Assembly: GCA_028023455.1 (NCBI GenBank)
Contig: JAQFVV010000286.1
Span: 649,870 to 713,869, forward strand
From: Epiperipatus broadwayi
Taxonomy: Eukaryota > Onychophora > Udeonychophora > Euonychophora > Peripatidae
Length of the DNA: 64,000 bases
Direction of reading: 5' to 3'
Below the pieces are notes generated by a model that did not search any database, had not been told where the DNA came from, and worked only from the letters and a program-made list of their open reading frames with translations. Each line of letters opens with the position of its first letter. Position 1 is the first letter of the stretch. Below, in pieces: positions 11,284-22,832 of the stretch. The position numbers were made by a program, and so were the translations under genes.

Positions 11284-13737
11284 TATCATGAAGTAATACT
11301 CAATTTAATGTTGGAGAGTAAAGATTATCATAATAATAGAAGTTAAATATCTTATGAACATTCTTAATTGGTTTATTGCACCAAGTAATCAATAATTTAT
11401 AAACCTTATTTACAAATAATGGAGATATTTGTCACTTTTTAAAATGAGTAAGTATAACTCATTTTTTTCCAGACCTAAATTATAATTTACCACAGAGGGC
11501 TTATTTCTTTTTGTCTTAAGATCATTTTCTGGATTCAATTTCAGGCTTTGATTTCAGAAAAATGATACTTATCACAAAGTGCAATTAAATCATTAGTCTG
11601 CTTTATTATACACTAGATAACAATAAGAATTAATTCTAACAAGTATGAGTGATGTATCCTTACAGATTTACATATCTAAATAAGGCTAATCCCACTTAAT
11701 TTGAGTAGTAAGAACCCATAAGAATTAAAATATTTGGTAAAAACTATTTAATATAAGGTACATTTATACAGCCTAATTCTCACATAAATTACATTTAATC
11801 CCATTCAATCTTTTATTAACTGGAATATCAAATAAAATATTATCTTTTACTGAATAATAAAATATCTGAGATCTCTATTTACGTTTTCAAAACATAATAA
11901 TATGACTTAACTAATAAATTAGAAAATATATCAAATAACCCATCTGATTTGTGGACCTATTCATTTTACTTTTAAAATATCTATTCTGGAACAGTTGAAA
12001 AATGTAAAATGTTATTTAAACCAAGATAATCTATTTTTAACCTCATTAATAACTTTATAATTCATTATATCCTATATTTTTTTGAAAGATCCATAATTTG
12101 TAAGTAGCATTTAAAATATTTCTTGATGGTGCATTATCTTTTTTAATATTATTCACATATTTTTGCATTGATAATTCTTAATGCAATTTTTTTAGATATT
12201 AAACACTCATTCTAATTTGTTGTAAGTATCAATTTAAATTCCTTTAACAGATTTTATTTTATTCGAAATTTCTGGCATTCAGACCTTTATTATTTCAAAG
12301 TACATTATTAATTCATTCAATTTTCTCTTTAATTCATTAGTTTAATAATTATTATCATTTTGCTGATAAAACAAAATTTATTATCTATTAGCAAAAACGA
12401 TGTTTCATTTTTAAAATCTAAATTCATTTCTATAGTAGCAAGTTTATATGAAGCACGTTTCATTTAAAAAATATTGTTATTTAAAATGTTTTCTTTTATA
12501 AATGAAGCTGAGATCAAATTTATTTCTTTGAATCTTACAAATATCCTTTCTATAGTTAAGAGACCAATAATTTTATAATCGTTTATGGAAAACATGTCCA
12601 GCAATTTGTTTTAAATTTAGAAATACAATTCTTTCAAAATATATCAGTTATTGGTCATTGTTATTCCATTGATTAAAATCCAGTGATTTTTTAATAATGT
12701 ACCAGCAAATCCATCAGTCCATTTGTCTATTTTTATATTAATGGTTGACTATAACAAATGAGATTTCTTGAAATAAAAATTTTATGAATTAAATCGATGA
12801 TTATTTTTGATTATTTTGTTTTCCATCTCTCCCCTGAAATGATGGTAAAAAGTCAGATACCCAACAAGACCCTTGTCCAGTTAAACTTTCATCCTAACAT
12901 CTGGTTGATTAAACACAAAATGCTATTTAAAAGTTAGAACTGATTGAGATCCTATAAGCAAGGAACATTTTTATAAACAGTCTGGCTCTTTTATGATTTC
13001 CCTTTTATAGTGATGTTCACATGATGTCTAGTTGACTTATTATTCTCCATAATGCCCTGGGGTTTCTGGGGTTTTCCAGAAAAGTTGCCATAATTTCTTA
13101 CACTCACAATGTTAAAGTTAAGATTTTAAAAACAATAGCAATAAAGAGGTTCATTGCCGGATTTTAAGACAAAACAATTTTACAATATTTTCACTAAAAA
13201 AAATGAATCATAAAATTTCAAATTTCTCAGATATTTATTCTAAATATTTTAGTATAATCAATCTTTGTTAAATAAAAGTCTAAATATTAAAATATAAAAC
13301 TGTCCAAGCACTTACATTCGCACATAACATAAAATATAAAGATTATTCATTTCCCATCTAATTAAAATGTAATGCTGTATTTTACAATTTTATTAACTAT
13401 TTCTATTTTTGAATTCTTACTTTGTATGTGTGTGGTACTTCTTTTGACTTATATAATTGACAAATTTTATTTCTTAATGAAAATATCAATAAAAAACATA
13501 CATATTTTCTTCATCAAAATTTAGAAGTGTAATTTTAAAATCAGCTTACTGTAAAGCTATTCAAAAATACTTTATAAATATTATATTTCTTATAATTACT
13601 AAGATGATGAATTATTTGAATACAATGATATTTTATATTCTTTAACCAATTAGAAATGATAAATACATTTGCTTAACTATAAAAATATTTAAGTATAATT
13701 ATTTTGTTGATACCAAAGTTAATGTAATTAGAAGGGA
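11284..13737. other. AT-rich sequence, no gene seen
   Basis: No coding frame with a recognisable domain, no terminal repeats and no RNA gene visible on either strand. Confidence 0.55.
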
Positions 13738-14022
<285 letters not shown>

Positions 14023-14869
14023 TGAGTATTTTTTTTTCTTTCTGATGAAAACCAGTTCTCTGGTTGAAATATAATATTATTTATTGGATTTATAAGTCTT
14101 TTTTTGTTTATATATATATATAATTCTGGCAGAGTTTTTATATTATTTATATATATATATTATTCTGACAGTTTTTATATTATATATATAATTATTCAAA
14201 ACAATACAATAATTAATACAGTAAAACAATATTTTAAAAAACAATATATATACCACAATTTAATAGAAGTATTTTCAACTAATTATTTAAAGTTGTTTAA
14301 TATATAAATGGCTGTGTGTTTGTGGAAAAGCATATATTGGTGAATCTCAATGTACATTGGAGAAAAGGTCATTTGTTGTTATATAAACGAGCACAAAAAT
14401 CAAGACAAGAGAATGTTAGAAATGATGATGTATCACTATCAGTATTTTTGATCATAATGTAATATGTAATTATGGTTTTGATTTTGATTTTAATAAAGTT
14501 AAGATTTTGTGTATTGAAAGAAATAATAATAAATGTAAAATTAAAGAAGCTATGTTAATAAAAAGTGAAAAGCAACATTTGATAAATATACAGGCCACCA
14601 ATATAAGAATTAATGAATTGTGGGAAAATTGATGTATGACGTATTACTTTTTGTTTACATTTGTAACGGGTTTTTTTTCCTAATACAATTTGAATCTAGT
14701 TGACAATGACCAAATAATTAGTTGAAAGTACTTCTGTTAAATTGTGGTATATATTTATTTTTTAAAATATTGTTTTACTGTATTAATTATTGTATTGTTT
14801 TGAATAATTTTATATATTTTATTATAATTGGAATACAGACATTGATTAATAATTTATATATATATATAT

Positions 14870-15035
14870 AAATTCAGTGCTCACTTAGATAGATATATAG
14901 ATATTCAGTGCTCACTTTATATGATAGCACACCCTTAAATGTTAATGAACAAGCTTCAAATTTCTTCTCCCTCCAACTCTTTAGCAATCCATGTCATTAA
15001 AAATCCTATGATGGAACACTTAAAGCCTTTGTTTC
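14870..15035. repeat. SINE-like family A, distal half
   Basis: Matches the distal parts of 33508-33800 and 37945-38240: 'cagtgctcact', then a 'aacaagcttcaa' / 'caggcttca' block, 'ccaactctttagcaatcca', and an end of the form 'gatggaacactta'. It follows a short TA tract. The first part contains a small internal duplication of 'ttcagtgctcact'. Confidence 0.6.
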
Positions 15036-15104
15036 ATTATATTATTTTTCTCAATTTTAGACTAATATTATAAATGTTTTGTTTTTTCACTATAATATAA
15101 AAGC

Positions 15105-18100
15105 TTTGGCTGCAGAAAGGAGTTTGCTATTAACTGAAAGGAGACTATTTGATTCCTCTTGGAGGCCTTAAAGGAACCGAGCAGGGCAAATTCCTAATGT
15201 CCACTCCATACGTTCTTGTCGTTGCAGCTGTTATTACTATATGTTTATTCATATAGTATATGAACATGGATGGGCTGCTCACCAACACGCATTAGCCAGC
15301 GTGGTGAGTTTATTGGCTTTTTACCTCTGAGTTTAAGATCAAGAAACACCATGGTCTTTCTTCTCAGTGCCTGATAAGGCAGAATGAATGTTTGTGTAAA
15401 TGATAAAGATTTTTCCCAATTATACAATTATGACAGACAAAAATAAAGCATGGCCCTTAATCCCAGGAGGCTGTAAAGTCACCAACCAAGGCAGCAGTTG
15501 GTGGCCGAAGGCAGAGGGTGCTAAGAATATCCTGGAGGTGGACCCAGGCTGCCATTTGATGACGACTTTTTATTTAGGTACTTATAACTGCAGATCACTT
15601 TCAAGTGAAGGAAGATTGCAAGAATTAGAAGAAGAACTCTCTTATATTAAATGGGATATTATTGGACTTTGTGAGATTAGAAGAAAAGGTGAAGAGACAA
15701 TTGATTTAAAAAGTGGACATATGCTCTATTATAAAGGCACAAATATTGGAAATACAAGTGGAGTAGGATTCATTATAAATAAAAAGTGGAAGAACAATAT
15801 TGTGGAGATTGATGGTGTATCAGACAGAGTGGCAAGATTAGTTATACAACTTAATAGCAGATATCAAATGCAGATAATTCAGGTTTATGCCCCAACAAGT
15901 TCTCACAGTGATGAAGTAGTAGAAGATTTTTATATGGATGTACAAAAGGCTTTTGATCAGAGTAAACAACATTTTAAAATTGTTATGGGAGATTTTAATG
16001 CTAGAATTGGAAAACAAATGAAAGATGAAAGTGTTGTAGGTAATTTTGGTTATGGTAATAGAAATGAGAGAGGACATAGACTTGTGGAGTTTGCAGAGAA
16101 GGAAAAACTTTATATTATGAATTCTTTTTTTGAGAAAAATGTTAGAAGGAAATGGACATGGAAGCATCCAAATGAAGGTACAGCAGAATTGGATTATATT
16201 TTGACTAACAGGAAATACATATTTCAAGATTGTAATGTTCTTAATAAATTTAACACAGGAAGCGATCATCGATTAGTAAGGGGTAAGATACATGTTAATG
16301 TAAAACTAGAGAGACAAAAATTATTAAGAAAAGCTATATTTACAGTTGATATTCCTAATCTTCAGAAACATTCTAATGAATTTAAATTAGAACTTACAAA
16401 TCGGTTTCAAGTATTAGTAGATTTTGAACATGATTCAGATTTGAATGAAATTAATATGAAAATAACTGATACACTTTTAAAAACTGCAACAAAGATAGCT
16501 GGTAGAAAAAAGCAGCAATTGATTAATAAAATTTCTACTGAGACTAGAGAACTTATTAAGAAAAGAAGGAATATGAAGAGATGCAAGAATGATGCATTAA
16601 AAAGAATTGAATATCTCGAATTTTATAAAATGGTGCGGAAAAGAGTTGAAAATGATATAAGAAAGTATAACTGTGAACTAGCAAGAAAAGCTGTAGAAGA
16701 AAATAAAAGTCTTAAGAATGTAAAACAACATTTTGGTATTGGTAGGAAATTTATATCTGCAATAAGGAAAAAAGATGGAATTATTACTAAAAAGAGGGAT
16801 GGCATTATGAAATTGGTAGAAGATTTTTATCAAGAATTATATAGTAATAAAGAACAAGTACCTCCTATATCTATTACATCTTCCGAATTGCCCAGAATTT
16901 TAAATGAAGAAGTGAGAAATGCAATTAAATGTATGAAAAAAGGAAAGGCTCCAGGTAATGATGGAATTATAATTGATATATTAAAAGAAGCAGGTGAAGA
17001 AACAGAAAAAATATTAGCAAAGTTATATACCAAATGTCTAAATGATAAAGATGTACCGGATGATTGGAAGAATGCAGTAATAATATTAATATTTAAAAAA
17101 GGTGATAAAGAAGATATTAGAAATTACAGACCTATCAGCCTTTTATCAGTTTTATATAAAATTTTTAACAAGATAATTACAACTCGTCTACAGAGAACCT
17201 TGGATTTTCACCAACCAAGAGAACAAGCTGGATTTAAAAGTGGTTTTAGTACAGTAGATCATATTCAAGTATTGAGAGAAGTTATAGAAAGGACAAATGA
17301 ATATGAGTTGTCATTATGTTTTGGATTTGTAGATTATGAAAAGGCATTTGATTCTATAAACATTTCTTCAGTGATTAAAGCATTGGATCATCAAGGTATA
17401 GATCCAGGATATTGTCATATTTTAAAGAATATTTATAAAAATGCAACAGCAACAATTAGATTACATAATGATACTGGGAAAGTCAACATTGAGAAAGGTG
17501 TAAGACAAGGTGACTCCATATCTCCAAAACTTTTTACAGCAGTGCTGCAAGAAGTATTTTGTGGATTAAAATGAGAAACTAAAGGAGTGAAAGTAAATGG
17601 AGATTATTTAAGTCATTTAGATTTCGCAGATGATGTAGTTGTTTTTGCAAATAATGCTTCCGAGCTGCAGAAAATGTTGCAGGAGTTATCAGATGAAAGT
17701 AGGACTAAAGATAAATGTTAAAAAGACTAAAGTAATGGTTAATCGATTTGCTCCAAATATGAAAATAAAGATTGATTATGATGAATTAGAAGAAGTTAAG
17801 AGTTACAAATACCTTGGTCAGATTATTAATACAGATGGAAACATAATAGAGGAAATTAATCATAGAATTAAACTTGGTTGGAGTGCTTTTGGTAGAAATA
17901 ACTTGATATTAAAAGGAAATATGCCTATGTGTTTGAAAAGAAAGGTTTTTAACAAATGTGTTTTACCAGTTCTTACTTATGGATCTGAGACTTGGACACT
18001 TAATAGAAGATCAATACAGAGACTTCAGACCACTCAAAGAAGTATGGAGAGATGTATGTTGGGAGTAACAAGAAGAGATCGAAAACGCAATGTATGGGTA

Positions 18101-18400
18101 AGAGAACAAACAGGTGTTACTGACCTCATTGAAAAAATTAAAAGATTGAAGTGGAGTTGGGCTGGACATATTGCTAGAAGAGATGATAATAGATGGACAA
18201 TTGAAATTTTAAACTGGATTCCAAGAGATTGTAAAAGACCCAGAAGGAGACCACATGTAAGATGGATGGATGAAATAAGAAAATGTGTAGGGGTGATGTG
18301 GAGAAGAGAAGCTAAAGATCAGAGAAGATGGATTAAACTTGGAAAGACCTTCATCCTGCAGTGGATTGATAATGGTTGATAATGATGATGATAAAGGCTT
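15105..18400 (+). mobile_element. RTE-clade LINE (non-LTR retrotransposon), near full length
   Basis: About 3.3 kb, noticeably less AT-rich than its surroundings at the 5' end. A 5' leader (about 15105-15429) precedes one long frame with endonuclease and reverse transcriptase. The 3' end is short and finishes in GAT-rich repeats (gataatgatgatgat near 18375-18392), the usual RTE-type tail rather than poly-A. The 5' limit is estimated from base composition only. I could not find convincing target-site duplications. One nonsense and one frameshift mutation disrupt the frame. Confidence 0.85.
15400..18379 (+). pseudogene. RTE endonuclease-reverse transcriptase, two disabling lesions
   Basis: The likely start is the second methionine at 15430 (MTDKNK); an in-frame ATG lies at 15400. 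N-terminal apurinic-type endonuclease (EEP fold): YNCRSLS, a catalytic-type E in [16 protein letters not shown], and SDHRLV. Reverse transcriptase: [24 protein letters not shown], the first catalytic block [17 protein letters not shown], then the second catalytic block FADD at 17622-17633. The C-terminal region carries LTYGSETW and WAGHIARR, common in RTE proteins. A TGA stop at 17572-17574 falls between RQGDSISP and FADD. A frameshift near 17695-17715 puts the last 230 residues in another frame. Combined length (about 980 codons) fits the family. Few lesions suggest a fairly young copy. Confidence 0.9.
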
Positions 18401-19129
18401 TATGGAAAATTCTACTTCTGAAAGTTACTATTTTTCATTATGATTTAATTTTTTTAATTATTTTTATATTGATAAATTATCATCAATTCAATAATCCCAT
18501 AATATAGCTATGTTTTACTCATCAATGAACTTCTTGGATATGCCTGTAATCCAAATTGCATTTATAACATTTCATTATATATTATTTGAAAATCATAACT
18601 AAAAGGTTTTTTTATTCATTAGTTTATCCAAAATGTACTTTAGAATGTTAAAATTCATTATTGATTAACTTCTTGCAAAAATGAATAATTGTCTATACCT
18701 TAATATTTTTATACTCTTTCTTATAAATGTGAAAATATTTTCTTTTAATAAAGCAGTTAATTTAAAAGCAAAAAAATATTTCAAGCTCTGTATTTTTTAA
18801 TATAATTCATTCTAGTGACAATATGACATTTATCAAAAATCTTGGATTCAAAAACTTATTTGAAATTTTAGCCTATCATCCTAATTATTTTCATTAGTAA
18901 CACAAAAATATAATAATAATTAAGACTAGTTTAATAATATTTTGGATAAACACAACATAAATTTTAAAAAATGATTTTTTTTTTAATTTAATAATAATAT
19001 TTTTGCACAAGTAACATTTATAATGAATGCAGTTATTAGATTGATTAAGATAAATTAAAGTTAATAAACAGACAAATAATATTACTATTTTACAATACTG
19101 CATATTTCTCTAGTGTTATTTTCAATATA
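18400..19129. other. AT-rich sequence, no gene seen
   Basis: Low-complexity AT-rich DNA between the LINE and the next SINE-like repeat, with no supportable feature. Confidence 0.55.
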
Positions 19130-19310
19130 TCCCTCGCACACAAAGGAGAGGCTGGTTTCTATCAACTTTTAATATCTTGTAGAAGGATGCAATCATAAGC
19201 ATATAACCAAAGACATGTAAAAAAGATATATAATCTCCAATTTGCAAACTTTGATCCAGCACTTATCAATTTGCCCAGACCAATCTTTTCCACATTTCTT
19301 TGTTATTCTT

Positions 19311-19311
<1 letters not shown>
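19130..19311. repeat. SINE-like family B, copy 1
   Basis: Matches 31205-31397: 'ctggtttctatc-act', 'atcttgt-ga', 'tgcaatcataa', 'aaagacatgtaaaaaagat', then a core 'ccagcacttatcaatttgcccaga' shared with family A. It ends at 19311 and runs directly into (TA)n. There is no coding potential. Confidence 0.7.

Positions 19312-19391
<80 letters not shown>
19312..19391. repeat. (TA)n microsatellite
   Basis: A pure TA tract of about 80 bp at the end of the SINE-like copy. Both strands give meaningless Tyr/Ile frames. Confidence 0.97.
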
Positions 19392-19394
<3 letters not shown>

Positions 19395-19549
19395 GTAACA
19401 AGTCAGATGTCACATGACTTATATATAGCTTGCACTTACAAATATGTAAAATTAGACATGCTAATAGCTCTAAACAAGCTTTTTTTTTTTTATTCATGAT
19501 AAATGCTACAGAGAAGGCATTCAAATCATTTTTATTTTAAATGGTCCCC

Positions 19550-19606
19550 ATCCCCAGACGGTCTCGACCTATGGGTCTCTTCAGTGAGGAGTTGGGACAT
19601 TAGATC
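19550..19606 (-). pseudogene. Decayed hammerhead, left arm of element C
   Basis: The - strand of the left arm repeats the element C hammerhead: CTGAAGA, stem II GACC/GGTC and the TCCTCA/TGGGGA stem I are all kept. GAAA has become GAGA and one base is lost from stem III, so the core should be inactive. Confidence 0.7.
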
Positions 19607-19956
19607 TAAAAAACCAACTCAAGCAAAGCATTTATCTAAAAGATAATTGTTAGAAGAAGATCTGAAACTTTTAGACATCTACATGTCTTTAAAGTCAGCT
19701 CTCCAACTGAAAAAATCATATGGGACTGAACTTAATTCAGATACTCCATATATTAGTAGGCTTAGCTCTTTAATTTAGCTAAAGCTGAGCTAAGCCTACT
19801 AATATATGGAGTATCTGAATTAAGTTCAGTCCCATATGATTTTTTCAGTTGGAGAGCTGACTTTAAAGACATGTAGATGTCTAAAAGTTTCAGATCTTCT
19901 TCTAACAATTATCTTTTAGATAAATGCTTTGCTTGAGTTGGTTTTTTAGATCTAAT

Positions 19957-20012
19957 GTCCCAACTCCTCACTGAAGAGACCCATAGGTCGAAACCGGTCT
20001 GGGGATGGGGAC
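19957..20012 (+). ncRNA. Type I hammerhead ribozyme, element C
   Basis: The core is CTGAAGA (19971-19977; the variable position is A), stem II GACC/GGTC (19978-19981 with 19986-19989) with loop CATA, GAAA (19990-19993), and a minimal self-complementary stem III (ACCGGT) ending in GTC, with cleavage predicted after C19999. Stem I lower helix is TCCTCA (19965-19970) with TGGGGA (20000-20005). The upper helix is GTCCC (19957-19961) with GGGAC (20008-20012). Every invariant core nucleotide is present. The stem II sequence is wholly different from elements A and B but still pairs. Confidence 0.8.
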
Positions 20013-20136
20013 CATTTAAAATAAAAATGATTTGAATGCCTTCTCTTGTAGCATTTATCATGAATAAAAAAAAAAAAAAAAAGCTTGTTTAGAGCTATTA
20101 GCACGCTCTTAATTTTACATATATATATATATATAT

Positions 20137-22276
20137 TATAACGGGACAGCCTATTTGATAGCCTTAGTTGAGGCATCAAATATAACGGAACAGCATTTAA
20201 TCATCCCAGTTGATGTATTAATTGTAATATAATCAATTATATTTAATGTTTAGAAATCATTAACTTAATGCTTCATAGTTAGGTTCGCCAAATATAACAG
20301 AATGGATTATATTTAAAATATAAGTTGGTCTTGTTAAATATAAAGAGATGATTAAATTCCTTAGAAAGAGGATACGCATTTCACTACAATCGGACTTTGG
20401 GTCTTCAAGTAGAATGCTAGAAATGAATCGATGAAATACCAAGTCCATGATTATATATACCTCTATTATGCTAGCTCATTAATCTTTAAATAAGTTTAAA
20501 TACAATTTAGACCAGGTCATCCATCTTTCATCCCTCTTTCAGTCACCATTATGCCACGATATTTAAACTCACGGAGAATTTGCAATCAGCTCTTTTCAGG
20601 AATAATTTCAAAAACAAGTTATTTCATATGCCTCTATATAAGCATTAATTATAACTATTATTCATATGACATTTATAATACTAGCATATATATAATATAA
20701 TTCAATAATGATTAGACAAAGAGATCACGTTAACAAATCAATATTTAATAAACAATAAAAAATATAATAGAATAGATAATAAAATATTAATAAATAAATA
20801 CGGATGAATTTTATCATTTTAAAAGAATATTAATAAATGATATTCTTTTATTTAATACCCTATGATAAAACTCAATACTATAATAAACTTTCAAAAATTA
20901 AAGAAAATAGCTTAAATTAACAGATATATAAAAACAATATCTGGGTTCAAAAATTAATAATTTATGTAACTTATTAATTTATTTACTGTTCTTATTTATA
21001 TGCTTCACAATTACCCATATATAAGTATTATTTGCCATTGTATAACTTATATATTATATGTATTTTTAATAAATAAAAATACATTAAACGTTTACAATAT
21101 TACGTGGTAAACACAATACAATCCTGTTTAAGACATCTGTCAAATAATAACTATTTTTTTATATCCCTCATCTAATTTAATGAATTATGTTAAGCTTTCA
21201 ATTAATTATATTTAATAATAAATATAATTTTCCTTTTAAGATATATATGATGCGATGCCAAATTTGAAATAAAAATAATAATAATAATAATAAACATATT
21301 AAAATAATATAAGCATTATTATAATATATGTAAATAAATAGTAAAGGAAACTTAGTTATAGTGAGTTGAGAGTAGATATTGAAGTCTATAGTTCATCATC
21401 CCAATGAAGATCTCTTACGAAGCATATCACCAATCCATTTGTACAATGATGATTCCATTTATCCTTAAACGATAAACTGTTAATAACATCCAATGACCGG
21501 ATTAATGTGAAATAAAATAAATATTCTTCGAATGTAGATGTTCTTAATCTTCATTTCTCTATTATCACTAGACGTTCTATATATTCAATATGTCAAAATA
21601 TTTTAAAATAGCATGCAAGGTTGGTTTCGAAACCTTTTACGATATAATGAGTGTACTACTCAGTGCACATTGTTTTATCCTTAATATATATAATTATCTT
21701 AAATTTATATATATCCGAAGAATAATGGAAGAGTTAAAACAACGTAGTTTCAAAACTTAAACAGACGTTCTTTTCCTTTATATTGCTATTCCTTTAAGAT
21801 TAAGTAGAAAATTAAATATATTTTCCTTGCAGACTTTGAATCCACAAATTATTTTAATTTAAAAAAGTTAATATTTAAATTCCAATCGCTAAATAGTAGT
21901 ATTGATAGAAGAAAAATGATATTTTTAAAGAGAAAAGATTTTCTTTTTCTTTCCTTGTTTTTTTTTATTTTCCAGAGCACGAACGAATCTGCTCGTGTGT
22001 TATATAAGTTCATGTTTAATTCAACTATCAATTGTTCCACTGACATTAAGATTTAATAATAAAATAAAAAAAAATATAAGTATTTATTCTTAACTTCAAA
22101 TCTGGCATTTTACTCAAAAGCTTAAGGTATATTTTATTTAAAACTTAAATGTATATATAAATAGTACATATATGTTACATAATAAAATAGTCAAATAAAA
22201 ATTTATATTTATAAATAATTTCACAAGAGATAAAACACGCTAGACTAATAATAATAACTTGTAAGTTACTATTATA
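20137..22276 (-). repeat. 3' LTR of the gypsy element
   Basis: 2140 bp, matching 28922-31060. In element orientation it begins TATAATAGTAAC and ends CCCGTTATA, giving 5-bp inverted ends TATAA/TTATA instead of the usual TG/CA. On the element's 5' side it follows the polypurine tract. The LTR is extremely AT-rich. Confidence 0.92.
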
Positions 22277-22290
22277 TTTCCCCTTCCCTT
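22277..22290 (-). other. Polypurine tract
   Basis: In element orientation the sequence AAGGGAAGGGGAAA lies immediately before the 3' LTR. It is the expected primer for plus-strand DNA synthesis and fixes the LTR start at TATAATAG. Confidence 0.85.
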
Positions 22291-22832
22291 GGGAAATTTA
22301 AAATTTTAATTTAAGTTAAAATTTTAAACACTTACAACTATTTTAGTATATTCTTATAGTTTAATTGCATTTATAGTTGGATTTTATGAAGGGTTGCATT
22401 TTTTTTTTTTTAACTGTTATATCTTCCTAATACTTGGGCTATTTTATTTTTGTGATAATGATCAAAAATAAAAAAAAATTAAGGACTTTGATGGGTTAAT
22501 TTTTTTTTTTTTTATAAAAAAAAAATAAAATAAAAAAAAAATAATGTGTTTCCTTCTTGGACCACAAATATATTTACTAGCCTTATTCCTGCTTCTTTAA
22601 GACTTATGGATTTGAAAAGGACTAAATAAATACTAGAGTATCCATCTATAAATATGAATTGACTCTATGGTTTTAATTATTTTAAGGCATTAAAGAATAC
22701 CCTCACCAAAGCTAATGTTTTTAACTATACTTCTCTTTACATTGATCACTATTATTATTATTTTTTATACAACCGTATGGTTTACACTGCCCAATTCTTA
22801 TCTTGGTCTTCACCTCATTTCTTTATAAAACA
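22291..22832. other. Gypsy 3' untranslated region
   Basis: About 540 bp between the integrase stop and the polypurine tract. It is AT-rich with long poly-T/poly-A runs (22400-22540). No frame resembling an envelope protein or other accessory gene is seen. Confidence 0.6.

Larger units (their letters stand above)
19442..20123. mobile_element. Palindromic element C (about 680 bp) carrying a hammerhead
   Basis: Arms of about 325 nt (from 'tatgtaaaatta' near 19443 to 19767, and 19788 to about 20122) meet around a 20-nt loop. Pairing is continuous across the whole arm, with scattered differences: 'gacggtctcg' on the left answers 'cgaaaccggtc' on the right, and small indels lie in the poly-T/poly-A tract. 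These differences argue against a purely artefactual inverted duplication. Both ends adjoin TA microsatellite, and the gypsy 3' LTR starts about 14 bp beyond the right end. No protein is encoded. The arms share with elements A and B only the hammerhead neighbourhood, so it is a distinct family of the same type. Confidence 0.85.

Noticed and set aside
14042-14085. CTGATGA, a perfect six-base-pair stem (AACCAG/CTGGTT) and GAAA, as in a hammerhead
   Set aside because: Core and stem II fit, but upstream poly-T cannot pair with the downstream sequence, so there is no stem I and no good stem III. It may be a relic or chance.
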